In this document: positions 1 through 8,316 of the stretch, piece after piece
How the letters are laid out: every line of letters starts with the position of its first letter
Position numbering within the stretch: the first letter of the stretch is position 1
Assembly (NCBI GenBank): GCA_022769545.1
Contig: JALEJS010000049.1
Location: 1 to 64,000 of the forward strand
From: Blautia sp.
GTDB taxonomy: Bacteria > Bacillota > Clostridia > Lachnospirales > Lachnospiraceae
DNA: 64,000 bases
Direction of reading: 5' to 3'
Translations under genes and position numbers: made by a program
The notes under the pieces: model-generated
Database searches by the model: none
Told to the model about the DNA's origin: nothing
What the model saw: the letters and a program-made list of their open reading frames with translations, nothing else

Positions 1-19
1 GTTCTAATGTGTATTTCAT
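1..19 (-). CDS. Start of an unidentified gene running off the left edge
   Basis: A minus-strand ATG at 19-17 is followed by codons for Met-Lys-Tyr-Thr-Leu-Glu before the window ends. It is preceded by a perfect AGGAGG site six bases upstream (about 26-31). A TATAAT-like -10 box reads on the minus strand at 85-80, but I see no convincing -35. Six codons do not allow identification. The strong ribosome binding site is the reason for calling it a gene. Confidence 0.5.
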
Positions 20-187
20 GGCAAACCTCCTGTGGAACTGGGAATCAATCATGACTAAATATGAGAGTTCACTGTTTAGATTATAACTCATATGTGTCTA
101 AAAATTGACCCCTCCGTGTCCAAAATTAGTTTACCACTTCAACTGCATTTTATATTTCTGTGACCACAGTCATATTTCAATGCATAT

Positions 188-366
188 TTCGTTGACCAAA
201 ATTCAAGCTTTCCTTATCGCAGTCAATTCTATATACGCAATTCGTTGACCAAAATTCAAGTTTCCCTTATCTCAGTCAACTCTATCTACGCAATTCATTG
301 ATCAAAATTCAAGTTTCCCTTATCTCAGTCAACTCTATCTACGCAATTCGTTGACTAAAATTCAAA
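188..366. repeat. 53-bp tandem repeat, three full copies plus a partial fourth
   Basis: Copies start at 188, 241, 294 and 347, an exact period of 53 bp. Each opens with TTCGTTGACCAAAATTCAAG or a one- or two-base variant. The fourth copy decays after about 20 bases. Copies 2 and 3 are almost identical and copy 1 has more changes. There is no spacer between units and no ORF through them. The array lies between the terminator of the minus-strand lysS fragment and the promoter region of the gene at the left edge. Confidence 0.9.
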
Positions 367-392
367 TATTCATAAATCCAGTCATTATACTC

Positions 393-427
393 AAAAAAAC
401 AACGGGACCGCCGCAGCAGTCCCGTTG
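393..427 (-). terminator. Rho-independent terminator after the lysS C-terminal fragment
   Basis: Arms CAACGGGAC (400-408) and GTCCCGTTG (419-427) pair around a short loop. On the minus strand the stem is followed by a run of seven T. It lies about 30 bases downstream of the stop of the tRNA-binding domain and probably was the original terminator of the greA-lysS operon before the insertion. Confidence 0.85.
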
Positions 428-458
428 TCGACTTTCTCTATATCCAATTTACAATCTT

Positions 459-920
459 CTAGTACAGTTTTGCACCAGCCGGAATATGGTTATCTACCAT
501 AAGAAGGTGAAGCTTCTCTTCTCCCTCCTCTGTATGAATTGCAGAAAGCAACATACCGTTAGATTCAATTCCCATCATCGCTCTTGGCGGAAGGTTTGTG
601 ATCGCGATCAAAGTTTTTCCAACGAGTTCTTCAGGCTCATAGAATGCATGTATTCCGGAAAGGATCGTACGGTCTTTACCTGTTCCGTCATCCAATGTGA
701 ACTGAAGGAGCTTCTTGCTCTTTGGAACTGCTGCGCACTCTTTAACTTTAACTGCTCTGAAGTCTGATTTCGAGAATGTCTCGAAGTCAACACAGTCAGC
801 GAAAAGTGGCTCGATCTCAACTTTAGAGAAATCGATTACTTCTTCCACCGGTGCAGCTGCCGGAGCTGCTGCCTGAACAGCATTGTTTGCCTCATTCTTT
901 GCAGCACCCTGTGTCTTCAT
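459..920 (-). CDS. lysS (3' fragment): Orphan C-terminal tRNA-binding (EMAP-II/Trbp111-type) domain of lysyl-tRNA synthetase
   Basis: The protein has 153 aa. Residues 1-40 are an Ala/Pro-rich linker and residues 43-153 form an OB-fold tRNA-binding domain like the C-terminus of MetG, Trbp111 or CsaA (segments SGIHAFYEPEELVGK, PPRAMMGIESNGM, IPAGAKLY). Its first codons, Met-Lys-Thr with upstream Pro-Thr, lie inside the 18-bp repeat shared with the end of lysS at 22255-22272 and are in the same frame. Joining the two would give one LysS of about 645 aa, which I recall as a usual form in Lachnospiraceae. It is therefore the 3' part of lysS cut off by the element. The ATG used is an internal codon of the old gene. 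The best Shine-Dalgarno, AAGGTG at 943-938, is element-derived and 17 bases away, so translation may be weak. A stand-alone MetG domain is less likely given the in-frame junction. Confidence 0.85.
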   Translation of the reverse strand: MKTQGAAKNEANNAVQAAAPAAAPVEEVIDFSKVEIEPLFADCVDFETFSKSDFRAVKVKECAAVPKSKKLLQFTLDDGTGKDRTILSGIHAFYEPEELVGKTLIAITNLPPRAMMGIESNGMLLSAIHTEEGEEKLHLLMVDNHIPAGAKLY

Positions 921-928
921 CGTCGGGA
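911..928. repeat. attL, 18-bp core
   Basis: The sequence GTGTCTTCATCGTCGGGA is identical to 22255-22272. On the minus strand it encodes the lysS codons Pro-Thr-Met-Lys-Thr. This is the left attachment site of the element. Confidence 0.85.
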
Positions 929-1045
929 GATAAAAAACACCTTATTTCTTATATCTTCATTAGTCTCCATTAGGCTGTTTTTCTGCATTTCTACATTTTC
1001 CCGCAATCCGATATATGTCCAAAAGTCTTTTAAAAATTGAACAAA

Positions 1046-1078
1046 TTGGTACAAAATTGGTACAGGATTGGTACAAAA
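1046..1078. repeat. Left-end 11-bp repeats, probable integrase arm sites
   Basis: Three contiguous 11-mers start at 1046, 1057 and 1068: TTGGTACAAAA, TTGGTACAGGA, TTGGTACAAAA. The period is close to one helical turn. Two more copies in the same orientation lie at the right end (22169-22190). Their position about 120 bp and 80 bp inside the two att cores fits arm-type binding sites of a tyrosine integrase. That role is inferred from position. Confidence 0.65.
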
Positions 1079-1117
1079 CCAAAGCAGATAAAACACGCTT
1101 CAAACCATACCACGTAT

Positions 1118-2302
1118 TTATTCCTTTTCGATCTTCAATTCCGGATTAATGCGTTTCAAGAATAAATGGAATTGCGGAACAGTAAAATCAATCTCACCAT
1201 GTGCAGGAGAATATATCATACCTTTGCTAATCAGCTGGGCTCTTATAGGCGAAATAGTGCTTACCCTATTCCCCATTATTTTTGCCACATTCGAGATTGT
1301 ACATGGCAGATCTCCGCATTTTGCCATCGCAAACAAAAAATCATGCTCTTTCTTCGTGCAGCGATCATATCTCACTTTAAAAAAGCCCTGATCAAGATTT
1401 GTCTGAAACGTAGGAATAACCCTCTGCACGTCTTCCTTAGTAATAATTTCTTTTTCTGTATATTCCCAAACGGTATCACATAATTCCTGGATAAAGTATG
1501 GATAACCCTCACTCCATTTCTTTATCTCATTCACTGCTTCATCTTCAAATAAAACTCCCAAGTCTCTCGCCGGTTCTACAATCGCTTCCGTAGCAGCTGT
1601 GTCTGAGAGCTTTGATACCGGAATATATTTGAAAAGACGTTCCGCATATGACTTCACCTCTCCCAGTATCTTTAAAATCTTCGGCAATCCTGCGCCAAAA
1701 ATGATAACAGGAAGTCTAAGCTGGTTCACGCGGTGCATTGCATTCACTAATGCTTCCATTTCGTCTACTTTCATATACTGCATCTCATCAATAAAGAAAC
1801 ACACCGTTTTCCTTGCCTTCGCCGCCAGTCTTCCCATTGCAACGAACATTTCCGTCAAGTCATCTGCCAAAATTCCAGTAGTAATATAAGCAGAGGGTTC
1901 TGTCATTCCCGCTGTAAACGTCTGATCTTCCGGATTATAGGTTACCTGAAATGCCTGCAAAATCCCCAATGCTTTTTTCCCAAAATCCTTAGCCGATTCT
2001 ATTGCGCTCATCCGGTGAATAAGTTTCTTCGATGCATTTGCAATTTGTATAATAAAACTTTTCTTCTCAGCGATTTCTATATGGGCATATAAAATATTTA
2101 AGTCCTCCGCCTGTTCTTCAACAGCATTCAGCAATACTGTTTTACCCACGCCACGTAAGCCATAATAAACAACCGAATTCTGAGGATATCCTTTTACAAC
2201 GGCCTGCAAAACTTTTTCTGCATTTTCCAGCATTTCATTTCGTCCAGCCAGATAACGCGGCATTGCTCCTGCCCCGGGTGTATACGGTGATGCATATTTC
2301 AT
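1118..2302 (-). CDS. AAA/STAND-like ATP-binding protein at the element's left end
   Basis: The protein has 394 aa and is soluble. Walker A is GLRGVGKT at residues 48-55 and Walker B is VCFFIDE at about 167-173. The C-terminal third looks like a winged-helix domain. The layout resembles archaeal-type or ORC/STAND-like P-loop ATPases that are common in bacterial mobile elements. The gene lies directly inside attL, downstream of the integrase and on the same strand, with the integrase terminator between them. Possible roles are element maintenance, a DNA transaction, or defence, and the sequence does not decide. The start is the Met of MKYASPYTPG, preceded by AAAGGAGGAG about 8 bases upstream. 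Nothing looks truncated. Confidence 0.75.
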   Translation of the reverse strand: MKYASPYTPGAGAMPRYLAGRNEMLENAEKVLQAVVKGYPQNSVVYYGLRGVGKTVLLNAVEEQAEDLNILYAHIEIAEKKSFIIQIANASKKLIHRMSAIESAKDFGKKALGILQAFQVTYNPEDQTFTAGMTEPSAYITTGILADDLTEMFVAMGRLAAKARKTVCFFIDEMQYMKVDEMEALVNAMHRVNQLRLPVIIFGAGLPKILKILGEVKSYAERLFKYIPVSKLSDTAATEAIVEPARDLGVLFEDEAVNEIKKWSEGYPYFIQELCDTVWEYTEKEIITKEDVQRVIPTFQTNLDQGFFKVRYDRCTKKEHDFLFAMAKCGDLPCTISNVAKIMGNRVSTISPIRAQLISKGMIYSPAHGEIDFTVPQFHLFLKRINPELKIEKE

Positions 2303-2382
2303 AATAAAGGCTCCTCCTTTTCTTTTAAATCAATTATATCCTAAATCCCCCAGTGGTACAAGACACTCTTTCAGACATAATT

Positions 2383-2416
2383 AAAAAGGACATTTCCATA
2401 ATCCCGAAAATGCCCT
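2383..2416 (-). terminator. Terminator after the integrase gene
   Basis: On the minus strand AGGGCATTT (2416-2408) pairs with AAATGTCCT (2395-2387), with one G-U pair, and is followed by a T5 run. The stem begins seven bases after the integrase stop codon. Confidence 0.7.
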
Positions 2417-2422
2417 TTCATT

Positions 2423-3661
2423 TTATGCGCCTTTTTTATTCATTTTTTTCTGCAGTTCTGCAAATTCTTTCTGTTTCAATTCCTTTGTCGCATCTGCGTA
2501 GATATTCAGAGTCGTTTTCACATCTTTATGTCCCAATACATCCTGTATCACTTTTATATTTACCCCTTCTTCAATCAGCCTCGTTGTAAAGGTATGCCGA
2601 AGAGAATGACAGCTAAAGTTCGGAAGCAAGACCGGATTTGCCATATTTTTTTCCAATTGAGAATCGTTACAATCCCTGATGATCCTTCTCAGCGCTTTGT
2701 TTAATGTTCCCTGATGCTGCACAGAACCAAATCGATTTACAAAAATGAAATCCGAATAACCATCAACCGTTACATTGCATTGAATCCCATTCTGTTCCTG
2801 ATATCTCTTCTCTTCCAAAAACGCTTCTTTTACGTAATCCAGCATAGGGATTATTCTGTTTCCCGCCACAGTTTTTGGCGTATGTATATTAAAATAGCAG
2901 CCATCCTGAGCATGATTATAATAAACGAGCGTATGGTTCACGTCTATCATCCCCTCTTCCAGATCAATATCGCACCATCGAAGCCCTGTAATCTCTCCGA
3001 CACGCATACCCGTGCCAATCATAACCGCAAAAACAGGATACCAGTGATGGTACCTTGTTTTATCAGATCTTAAGAAATCCATGAAAAGATCCTGTTCCGG
3101 ACTCGTTAATGCTTTCTTATGAACCGCCTTTACATTACGCGACAGTTTTAATTCCTTTAGAGCATTATCCGAAACATTCATTCGCATATACCCATCTTCC
3201 ACTGCAACATCAAGTACCTGATGCAGCACTGTATGAATACTATCTACTGTTGACATTTTCAAATTTCTTTCATCAACAAGCATATTGTAAAACCTTTTAA
3301 TATCTGATTTTCTTAATGTCTGGACTCTAAAGCACCCCAGATTATCGCGCACAAACATATTATACATATAGCAGTAATTCTGGTATGTATTATCCTTTAA
3401 TCCCCGCTTCATATTACACCAAAGTTCAAATACATCATTTATTTTCACATTCTTCGCCTCTGCAAGAATACCGTCACACTTATCCTTAATAATCAGATCT
3501 TCCTTTTCGCGCAGTTCTTCCAGTGTTTTTGCGGTCACACTGTGTCTTTTCCCATTCCGTGTTGTCCAACGATATGTATAATATCCGTCAGCTCTTTGTG
3601 TTTCTCCTGTTCTTAATACTCTGCGCTTATCATCCATTCGCCTGTTTGTTTTAATTGACAT
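2423..3661 (-). CDS. int: Tyrosine recombinase/integrase (Tn916-type)
   Basis: The protein has 412 aa, the usual length for Tn916/phage-type integrases. It has an N-terminal arm-binding region (about 20-60), a core-binding SAM-like domain (about 70-180), and a catalytic domain (about 185-400). The catalytic residues are visible: R220 in GTGMRVGEI, H352 and R355 in HSLRHTF, H378 in LGHKD, and the nucleophile Y388 in LNIYAD. It should catalyse integration and excision between the 18-bp att cores. The Xis gene lies 66 bp upstream on the same strand, and a terminator follows the stop. The gene is complete, so the element could still be active. Confidence 0.95.
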   Translation of the reverse strand: MSIKTNRRMDDKRRVLRTGETQRADGYYTYRWTTRNGKRHSVTAKTLEELREKEDLIIKDKCDGILAEAKNVKINDVFELWCNMKRGLKDNTYQNYCYMYNMFVRDNLGCFRVQTLRKSDIKRFYNMLVDERNLKMSTVDSIHTVLHQVLDVAVEDGYMRMNVSDNALKELKLSRNVKAVHKKALTSPEQDLFMDFLRSDKTRYHHWYPVFAVMIGTGMRVGEITGLRWCDIDLEEGMIDVNHTLVYYNHAQDGCYFNIHTPKTVAGNRIIPMLDYVKEAFLEEKRYQEQNGIQCNVTVDGYSDFIFVNRFGSVQHQGTLNKALRRIIRDCNDSQLEKNMANPVLLPNFSCHSLRHTFTTRLIEEGVNIKVIQDVLGHKDVKTTLNIYADATKELKQKEFAELQKKMNKKGA

Positions 3662-3727
3662 ATTTTTTTCTCCTGATATTTTCTATTACGGAGAAGCACA
3701 GGTACACCTGTACTTCCCGCTTTTCTA

Positions 3728-3928
3728 TCAAATTGAATAGGATTCTTCCAGAAAATGTTCCAGTTTCCGACGCTTAAACATCCGTTTGGTGCCGTTCCAC
3801 AGCACAAATTCGCATCTTTCGCCGGAACTAATATCACGAAGTTTTTGCATTCCAAGCCCTGTATAAGCCGCCGCTTCCTCCAACGTTAATGTAGCTTTTT
3901 CCCAGATCGGGATTTCTTTATTCTTCAT
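3728..3928 (-). CDS. xis: Excisionase (Tn916 Xis family)
   Basis: The protein has 66 aa. It is a small basic winged-helix DNA-binding protein whose order of motifs (IPIWEKATLTLEEAAAYTG near the start, then WNGTKRMFKRRKLEHFLE) matches the Tn916 Xis family. It should bind near the att ends and direct the integrase to excision. It sits directly upstream of int on the same strand, the usual xis-int order. The start is preceded by AAGGAGG 5-6 bases upstream. Confidence 0.88.
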   Translation of the reverse strand: MKNKEIPIWEKATLTLEEAAAYTGLGMQKLRDISSGERCEFVLWNGTKRMFKRRKLEHFLEESYSI

Positions 3929-3980
3929 ATTATCCTCCTTCGTTCATTCCCACCGTTCCCACGGTTCCCACTTTTTGTAC

Positions 3981-5816
3981 TTATATGCCCTGTTCCATTT
4001 CTTTAACCTCTTCAATTTTGTCACAACGGATCCAGAAAAATCGTTGTTGAAGAAATTTGCTTTTTGAAGATATCTTATGCGTTCTGCGCCTTTTTCCACT
4101 TTCAAAAGTAACCCAGATAAAGGAATCAGCATCCAGAAATTCCGCAATTGCTCTGGTAGATGAATATGGAAAAAATATGCCGTGTGATGCACAATAGTTT
4201 TTCGCAGAACGCCATGCCTGTTCTGGCAAAATTCTCAGAAACTCCTCATCGCAAAACACCACCTCCATCTTATTCTCATCATAATAATTAAAATTCAAAT
4301 CGCATACTTCAATGCGTTTTTCCCTGATATCCTGCAGAATCGCTTTCACGATCAAAACAGCCGGACTCTCCTCCCGAACAGCACTCGCATTTTTCAAAAT
4401 AATCTGATAAATGCGAGAAAAATCATCTTCCAGATAACGTTTTGCCGTCGGGGGATCCAAAAACTTCTGTTCCAAAGCATACAGGTAAAATAATTCAAGG
4501 ATACTCCGCATTATCGCCAGTATTTCCCTGCTTCTCGGCATCAATTCTGCAGAATAAGTTACCGTCCGATAACGGTCTAGTATTTCTTTCAGAATCCTCA
4601 TCACCTCTGTCATATTGTCTGACACAAACGTCAGAAAATCATAAATAAAAGTAGGTAAAGCCCAGGTTTCTTGCTGGTATTTTGACAGAACTTCTTTCCT
4701 CACATCCCCCTCCGAAAAGTCCAGCCTAACGATCCTGCTCAAGCTTGAACAAACGCCTGTCAGGTGTTCTCCGGTCAGCAAACAGCAGCCTGTCACCGGC
4801 AGAACTGCCTGTTCGCCGGACACACCATAAGTCGAGCGTTTTCTCGGCACTCTGTCACCGTATGCGCGAATCAAAAGTTCAATCTTCTCTGCCTGTTCTT
4901 TCTCAGAAAACGCATCCCGTTTTGGTGTAATATCATCTACAAGCACCATGGAATCCGCGTGTTTTCCAAGTTCTTCCATAATGGCAATCTTCGTGGAGGA
5001 AAAGTTTATTTCAGCACTCTCTGGCCCTGCAAATATTTTGGAAAACACCCTCCCGCAGCTGGTCTTGAACGAATTCGTTTTCCCAATCAGTGCAACCACA
5101 AAATTCACGGGCACACCCACTTCCTGATAGATCCTGGTCATAACAGAAAGCAATGAATAAAACTGCAAAAAAATGCCATTACTATTTGGAACAATCTCCC
5201 GCATTTTCCAGAATTCCACAAAACTATCCCGCCCCATTTTTACCGGTCGAAGCTCTAATTGATTACCATCCCTTGCGCAAATCTTTGCTCTGGGATCTCC
5301 GATTACCTCATCTCTCGTAACATAAATCCACTTCCCGTCACTGGTCTTTTTCCATCCATTTGTTCGGAAAATATGTTTTTTTTGATAGTTCTCCTGCAAA
5401 ATCAAGTAATTCAAATAGACAGAAAAATTATTTTTTGCTTCTGCACTGTTCTCCAACCACCCTCTTCCATTCGTTGCCTGTTTGATCCACTGATAGCTCT
5501 CCAAATCTTCGATTTTAAGTGTCCAGACATACCTTTTTCCATAAACAATCAGTTCCGTTTCCCATGAGCATTCCTCCATGAAATTTTCATCACCATTCCC
5601 TTCAAAGCAGTCAATATTTTCTGTAATGATGGAAACAGAAAAATTTGTAATAGGCCGGATTTCATTTTTTATCTGACAAAAAATTTTTCCATCTGCTTCG
5701 ATAACCGGACTTTTTAAAGTCATTAAAACAGCCTTCTTTTCAGTGTATCCACAGAATTTTTTAAATGATTCGTAATCCTCTTCCGGAATCATTTCTGGTA
5801 TGAATTTTTTATTCAT
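3981..5816 (-). CDS. DUF927-type P-loop ATPase (helicase-like)
   Basis: The protein has 611 aa. The N-terminal part (1-200) has no motif I can name. Residues 205-420 form a P-loop ATPase core of DUF927 type, with Walker A GKTNSFKTS at 245-253 and an acidic Walker-B-like VLVDD at 291-295. Proteins of this family occur in mobile elements of Clostridia next to integrase genes and are thought to be helicase or replication-initiation factors. That role comes from family knowledge and is not shown here. The start follows a GGAGG site. The gene is read in the same direction as xis and int and is probably the first of that operon. Confidence 0.75.
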   Translation of the reverse strand: MNKKFIPEMIPEEDYESFKKFCGYTEKKAVLMTLKSPVIEADGKIFCQIKNEIRPITNFSVSIITENIDCFEGNGDENFMEECSWETELIVYGKRYVWTLKIEDLESYQWIKQATNGRGWLENSAEAKNNFSVYLNYLILQENYQKKHIFRTNGWKKTSDGKWIYVTRDEVIGDPRAKICARDGNQLELRPVKMGRDSFVEFWKMREIVPNSNGIFLQFYSLLSVMTRIYQEVGVPVNFVVALIGKTNSFKTSCGRVFSKIFAGPESAEINFSSTKIAIMEELGKHADSMVLVDDITPKRDAFSEKEQAEKIELLIRAYGDRVPRKRSTYGVSGEQAVLPVTGCCLLTGEHLTGVCSSLSRIVRLDFSEGDVRKEVLSKYQQETWALPTFIYDFLTFVSDNMTEVMRILKEILDRYRTVTYSAELMPRSREILAIMRSILELFYLYALEQKFLDPPTAKRYLEDDFSRIYQIILKNASAVREESPAVLIVKAILQDIREKRIEVCDLNFNYYDENKMEVVFCDEEFLRILPEQAWRSAKNYCASHGIFFPYSSTRAIAEFLDADSFIWVTFESGKRRRTHKISSKSKFLQQRFFWIRCDKIEEVKEMEQGI

Positions 5817-5895
5817 ATTTTCCTCCTTCGTTTTTTGTACTTTTATTTTATACCCGAATAATATAAATTAGTATTTCATATATGATATACATATA

Positions 5896-5923
5896 TTGAC
5901 TTTTCATTTATTTAAGATAAAAT
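5896..5923 (+). promoter_or_regulatory. Promoter of the 541-aa cargo gene
   Basis: TTGACT (5896-5901) and TAAAAT (5918-5923) are separated by 16 bp. An AAGGAGG ribosome site follows just before the ATG at 5964. The spacer and downstream leader are very AT-rich. Confidence 0.65.
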
Positions 5924-5963
5924 AATCTTATAAATATCAAGCTTATATAAATAAGGAGGTTAT

Positions 5964-7589
5964 ATGGATTTCTTTACGCAATCAACACCAGAAGAACTTC
6001 AAGAAAAAAGGGCTATGCTAAAATACTTTTTCCTAATAGATATTGACGGCATCATTGCCAAAATTAAAGGGAGTGAAGAATACCCTGCTTCTATTTCCTC
6101 AAAACGATCCCCACTATGTTCAGACAAACTATTTAACCTGATATTTCAAACAATTATAGAAGCAACTAATGAATATACATGTATTTTGACATCCCCCGGA
6201 GCTCATTTTTTTGCAGAAAGCGATCTCAAGCCCCTAGACTCACCTGATTCATCCTCCGTACCGAAATGCTATCGTGATGCCATTTATTATTTGCTTCAGT
6301 TGTCTCTTCGGAATCACTGCATAATCCATGGTTCTTTACACAATCCTGCCAATATAGACAGTTTCCGGATACGAAAAAAGGGGAATCCCTCTCCGAATAC
6401 CATAGAAATATGCGCAGCTGAACACTGTTTTTATGAACCGGATCGCAAAAACCACCCCGATAATATTCCCCAGAGCTATAATCAAAAGTACAAGCGGAAA
6501 ATCCCGGACAATTTTTACTCTCAGCAAATCCTGAAGCGTATCGCTGTCAATATTTCAGAAACGGACAATCATTATTTCGTCCCTGCTCCGTCATCGTATT
6601 TTTCGTTTTATTTGTTTTATGAAGATTTTGTTCAGAAATATAATCGGGAAATACAGAAAATTGACTCCCACAGCACATACAGGAAATCTTTATTTAACGC
6701 TTACAATGAGTTATGCGAAAATAGCACAAGGCACAGTTCGCACTTTGACAATAATTACTGCAAATTATTATTTGATTATCCATTGGAATACTATTATGGT
6801 TTCTCTTCTATTCCAGTTTTGGCCAGGTGTCTGGAAAACATCCATAATTGCGATACCCCCAATTCTCTTCATCCGGCGCATATGAAATATATGGAAGGAG
6901 AGCAACTACTGGATATTTTCAAGCAGGTTCTGCAACTGCCAAACGTATATTCCAGGGGGCTTTTTATTCAATATGCCATACAGGCTATAGCAGCGAGCAC
7001 CCATTTTCCACTTTATATGCAGGCTCCAGCAAATTCCTGGGTGACCCAGTACACTACTCTAGAACCCGATGATTTCTCCCGAGGTCATAACATTTCCTTA
7101 TTGCGGAAATTTATTACTACCCTGGATCAATTAATTATTCCCATTTTAGAAAACGCCTGGGATGTTGTAATGTACCATCTGTTTACACGTGACGGCAATA
7201 TTCCACTTTGTGATATTTACAGAGAATATATCAAAGAATATTTACCACTGTTAACCGCAGATTTCACACAATTATCTCTTCAGGAAATGTCTGCATTTTT
7301 TGGGGATTCCAGATATTTAGATTATCAGAAGCTCAATCCACGTCATCTGAACGGTATATTCCAAAGCAAAAAACGCTCACCTATTGACCCCGCTTCACTA
7401 TCCAGAACAACACTATGTAATGTTCAACGTTTAATGGCATCAGAAATCAGCATCAGCCGGGAAAATATGTTTTATCCGGATTTCCCTTTACAATCTTTGA
7501 GCGCTTCCGAGGAGCCATCACAGCACATGAAGTTATTCATTAAAAATCACACAAAGAACATTTATCATTATTTGCACAAATATTCCTAA
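5964..7589 (+). CDS. Unknown 541-aa protein, lone plus-strand cargo gene
   Basis: I do not recognise this protein. It has no signal peptide or membrane segment, is rich in Tyr, Phe, His and Asn, and has no P-loop, nuclease or methylase motif that I can see. The start ATG follows AAGGAGG by five bases. It has its own promoter and ends at a strong bidirectional terminator, so it is a self-contained unit. It is opposite in direction to the genes on both sides. An isolated cargo gene between the integration/ATPase block and prfH-rtcB is a typical place for defence or fitness cargo, but that is inference from position only. Confidence 0.8.
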   Translation: MDFFTQSTPEELQEKRAMLKYFFLIDIDGIIAKIKGSEEYPASISSKRSPLCSDKLFNLIFQTIIEATNEYTCILTSPGAHFFAESDLKPLDSPDSSSVPKCYRDAIYYLLQLSLRNHCIIHGSLHNPANIDSFRIRKKGNPSPNTIEICAAEHCFYEPDRKNHPDNIPQSYNQKYKRKIPDNFYSQQILKRIAVNISETDNHYFVPAPSSYFSFYLFYEDFVQKYNREIQKIDSHSTYRKSLFNAYNELCENSTRHSSHFDNNYCKLLFDYPLEYYYGFSSIPVLARCLENIHNCDTPNSLHPAHMKYMEGEQLLDIFKQVLQLPNVYSRGLFIQYAIQAIAASTHFPLYMQAPANSWVTQYTTLEPDDFSRGHNISLLRKFITTLDQLIIPILENAWDVVMYHLFTRDGNIPLCDIYREYIKEYLPLLTADFTQLSLQEMSAFFGDSRYLDYQKLNPRHLNGIFQSKKRSPIDPASLSRTTLCNVQRLMASEISISRENMFYPDFPLQSLSASEEPSQHMKLFIKNHTKNIYHYLHKYS

Positions 7590-7595
7590 AGCTTA

Positions 7596-7635
7596 AAAAG
7601 CGAAAAGAACCATTTCCCTGGCTCTTTTCGCTTTT
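7596..7635. terminator. Bidirectional terminator between convergent genes
   Basis: Arms AAAAGCGAAAAGA (7596-7608) and TCTTTTCGCTTTT (7623-7635) form a 13-bp stem. T-rich ends appear on both strands. It serves the plus-strand cargo gene and the minus-strand prfH gene. Confidence 0.85.
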
Positions 7636-7673
7636 CACCTTTTCCATTGTACTGAAATTCTGCACGATACTAT

Positions 7674-8297
7674 TCAGGAAATCTCTCCATTTGTAGTCTT
7701 TTCTATATCAGACAGCGCAAAATCTATTCCTTTATAAATCCGCACCGGATTCCCCCGGACGATCCGGTAATGTTCTCTCCATGCATTGTTTACCTGCATC
7801 TTTTTCTCTTCTGTTTCTTTATGCATGAGGATCACCTTCAATTTCTCCAGTGCGTCTTTCCTGTTCAGGTACTGGCTTCTCTCAGAAGTGGATGTTACAC
7901 TGATCCCGGTTGGAACATGTATCAGTCTTACTCCGGTCTCGACTTTGTTAACATTTTGTCCCCCTTTTCCGCCGGAATGAAACCGTTCAAACCGCAGGTC
8001 CTTCTCCTCCAGCCTGTAATCTCCTGTTTTCATCTTCAGAACACTTACATCCACATACCAGTTTTTTCTTTTATGCTCCGGCCGGAACGGGCTTTTACAC
8101 ACCCACTGCACGCTTCCCTCCAGTTCGGACAGATCCTGATCCGTCGAAAAGATGATCGATGTATAACAGTCTTTTCCTGTCTGGCGGCAGGACAGCTGCC
8201 GGATATCCGGGTATTCTTCCTTCAGCGCTCCAAACAGTTTCCCTACAGCCAGCTCACATTCTTTCGGCCCCTGTCCGGAACTGATCTGCAAAACCAT
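7674..8297 (-). CDS. prfH: Peptide chain release factor homolog RF-H
   Basis: The protein has 207 aa. It is a class I release-factor-like protein that keeps the peptidyl-tRNA hydrolysis domain but lacks the codon-recognition domain. The GGQ motif is at 112-114 in the context GGKGGQNVNKVETG, followed by a basic tail. RF-H is reported to act with a partner RtcB ligase on ribosomes whose 16S decoding centre has been cut by ribotoxins, releasing the stalled peptide so that the rRNA can be re-ligated. The gene starts 19 bp after the rtcB stop on the same strand, which is the conserved rtcB-prfH arrangement. It ends near a bidirectional terminator. As cargo of a mobile element it probably protects the host from rRNA-cleaving toxins. 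Confidence 0.92.
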   Translation of the reverse strand: MVLQISSGQGPKECELAVGKLFGALKEEYPDIRQLSCRQTGKDCYTSIIFSTDQDLSELEGSVQWVCKSPFRPEHKRKNWYVDVSVLKMKTGDYRLEEKDLRFERFHSGGKGGQNVNKVETGVRLIHVPTGISVTSTSERSQYLNRKDALEKLKVILMHKETEEKKMQVNNAWREHYRIVRGNPVRIYKGIDFALSDIEKTTNGEIS

Positions 8298-8316
8298 TGC
8301 TTCACGCCTCCTCTCT

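Noticed and set aside
188-388. CRISPR-like array
   Set aside because: The repeats are directly joined with no unique spacers, the unit is 53 bp, and there are no cas genes.
459-920. C-terminal fragment of methionyl-tRNA synthetase (MetG)
   Set aside because: The domain type fits, but the 18-bp junction repeat is in frame with the LysS core and the linker continues LysS, so lysS is the better source.
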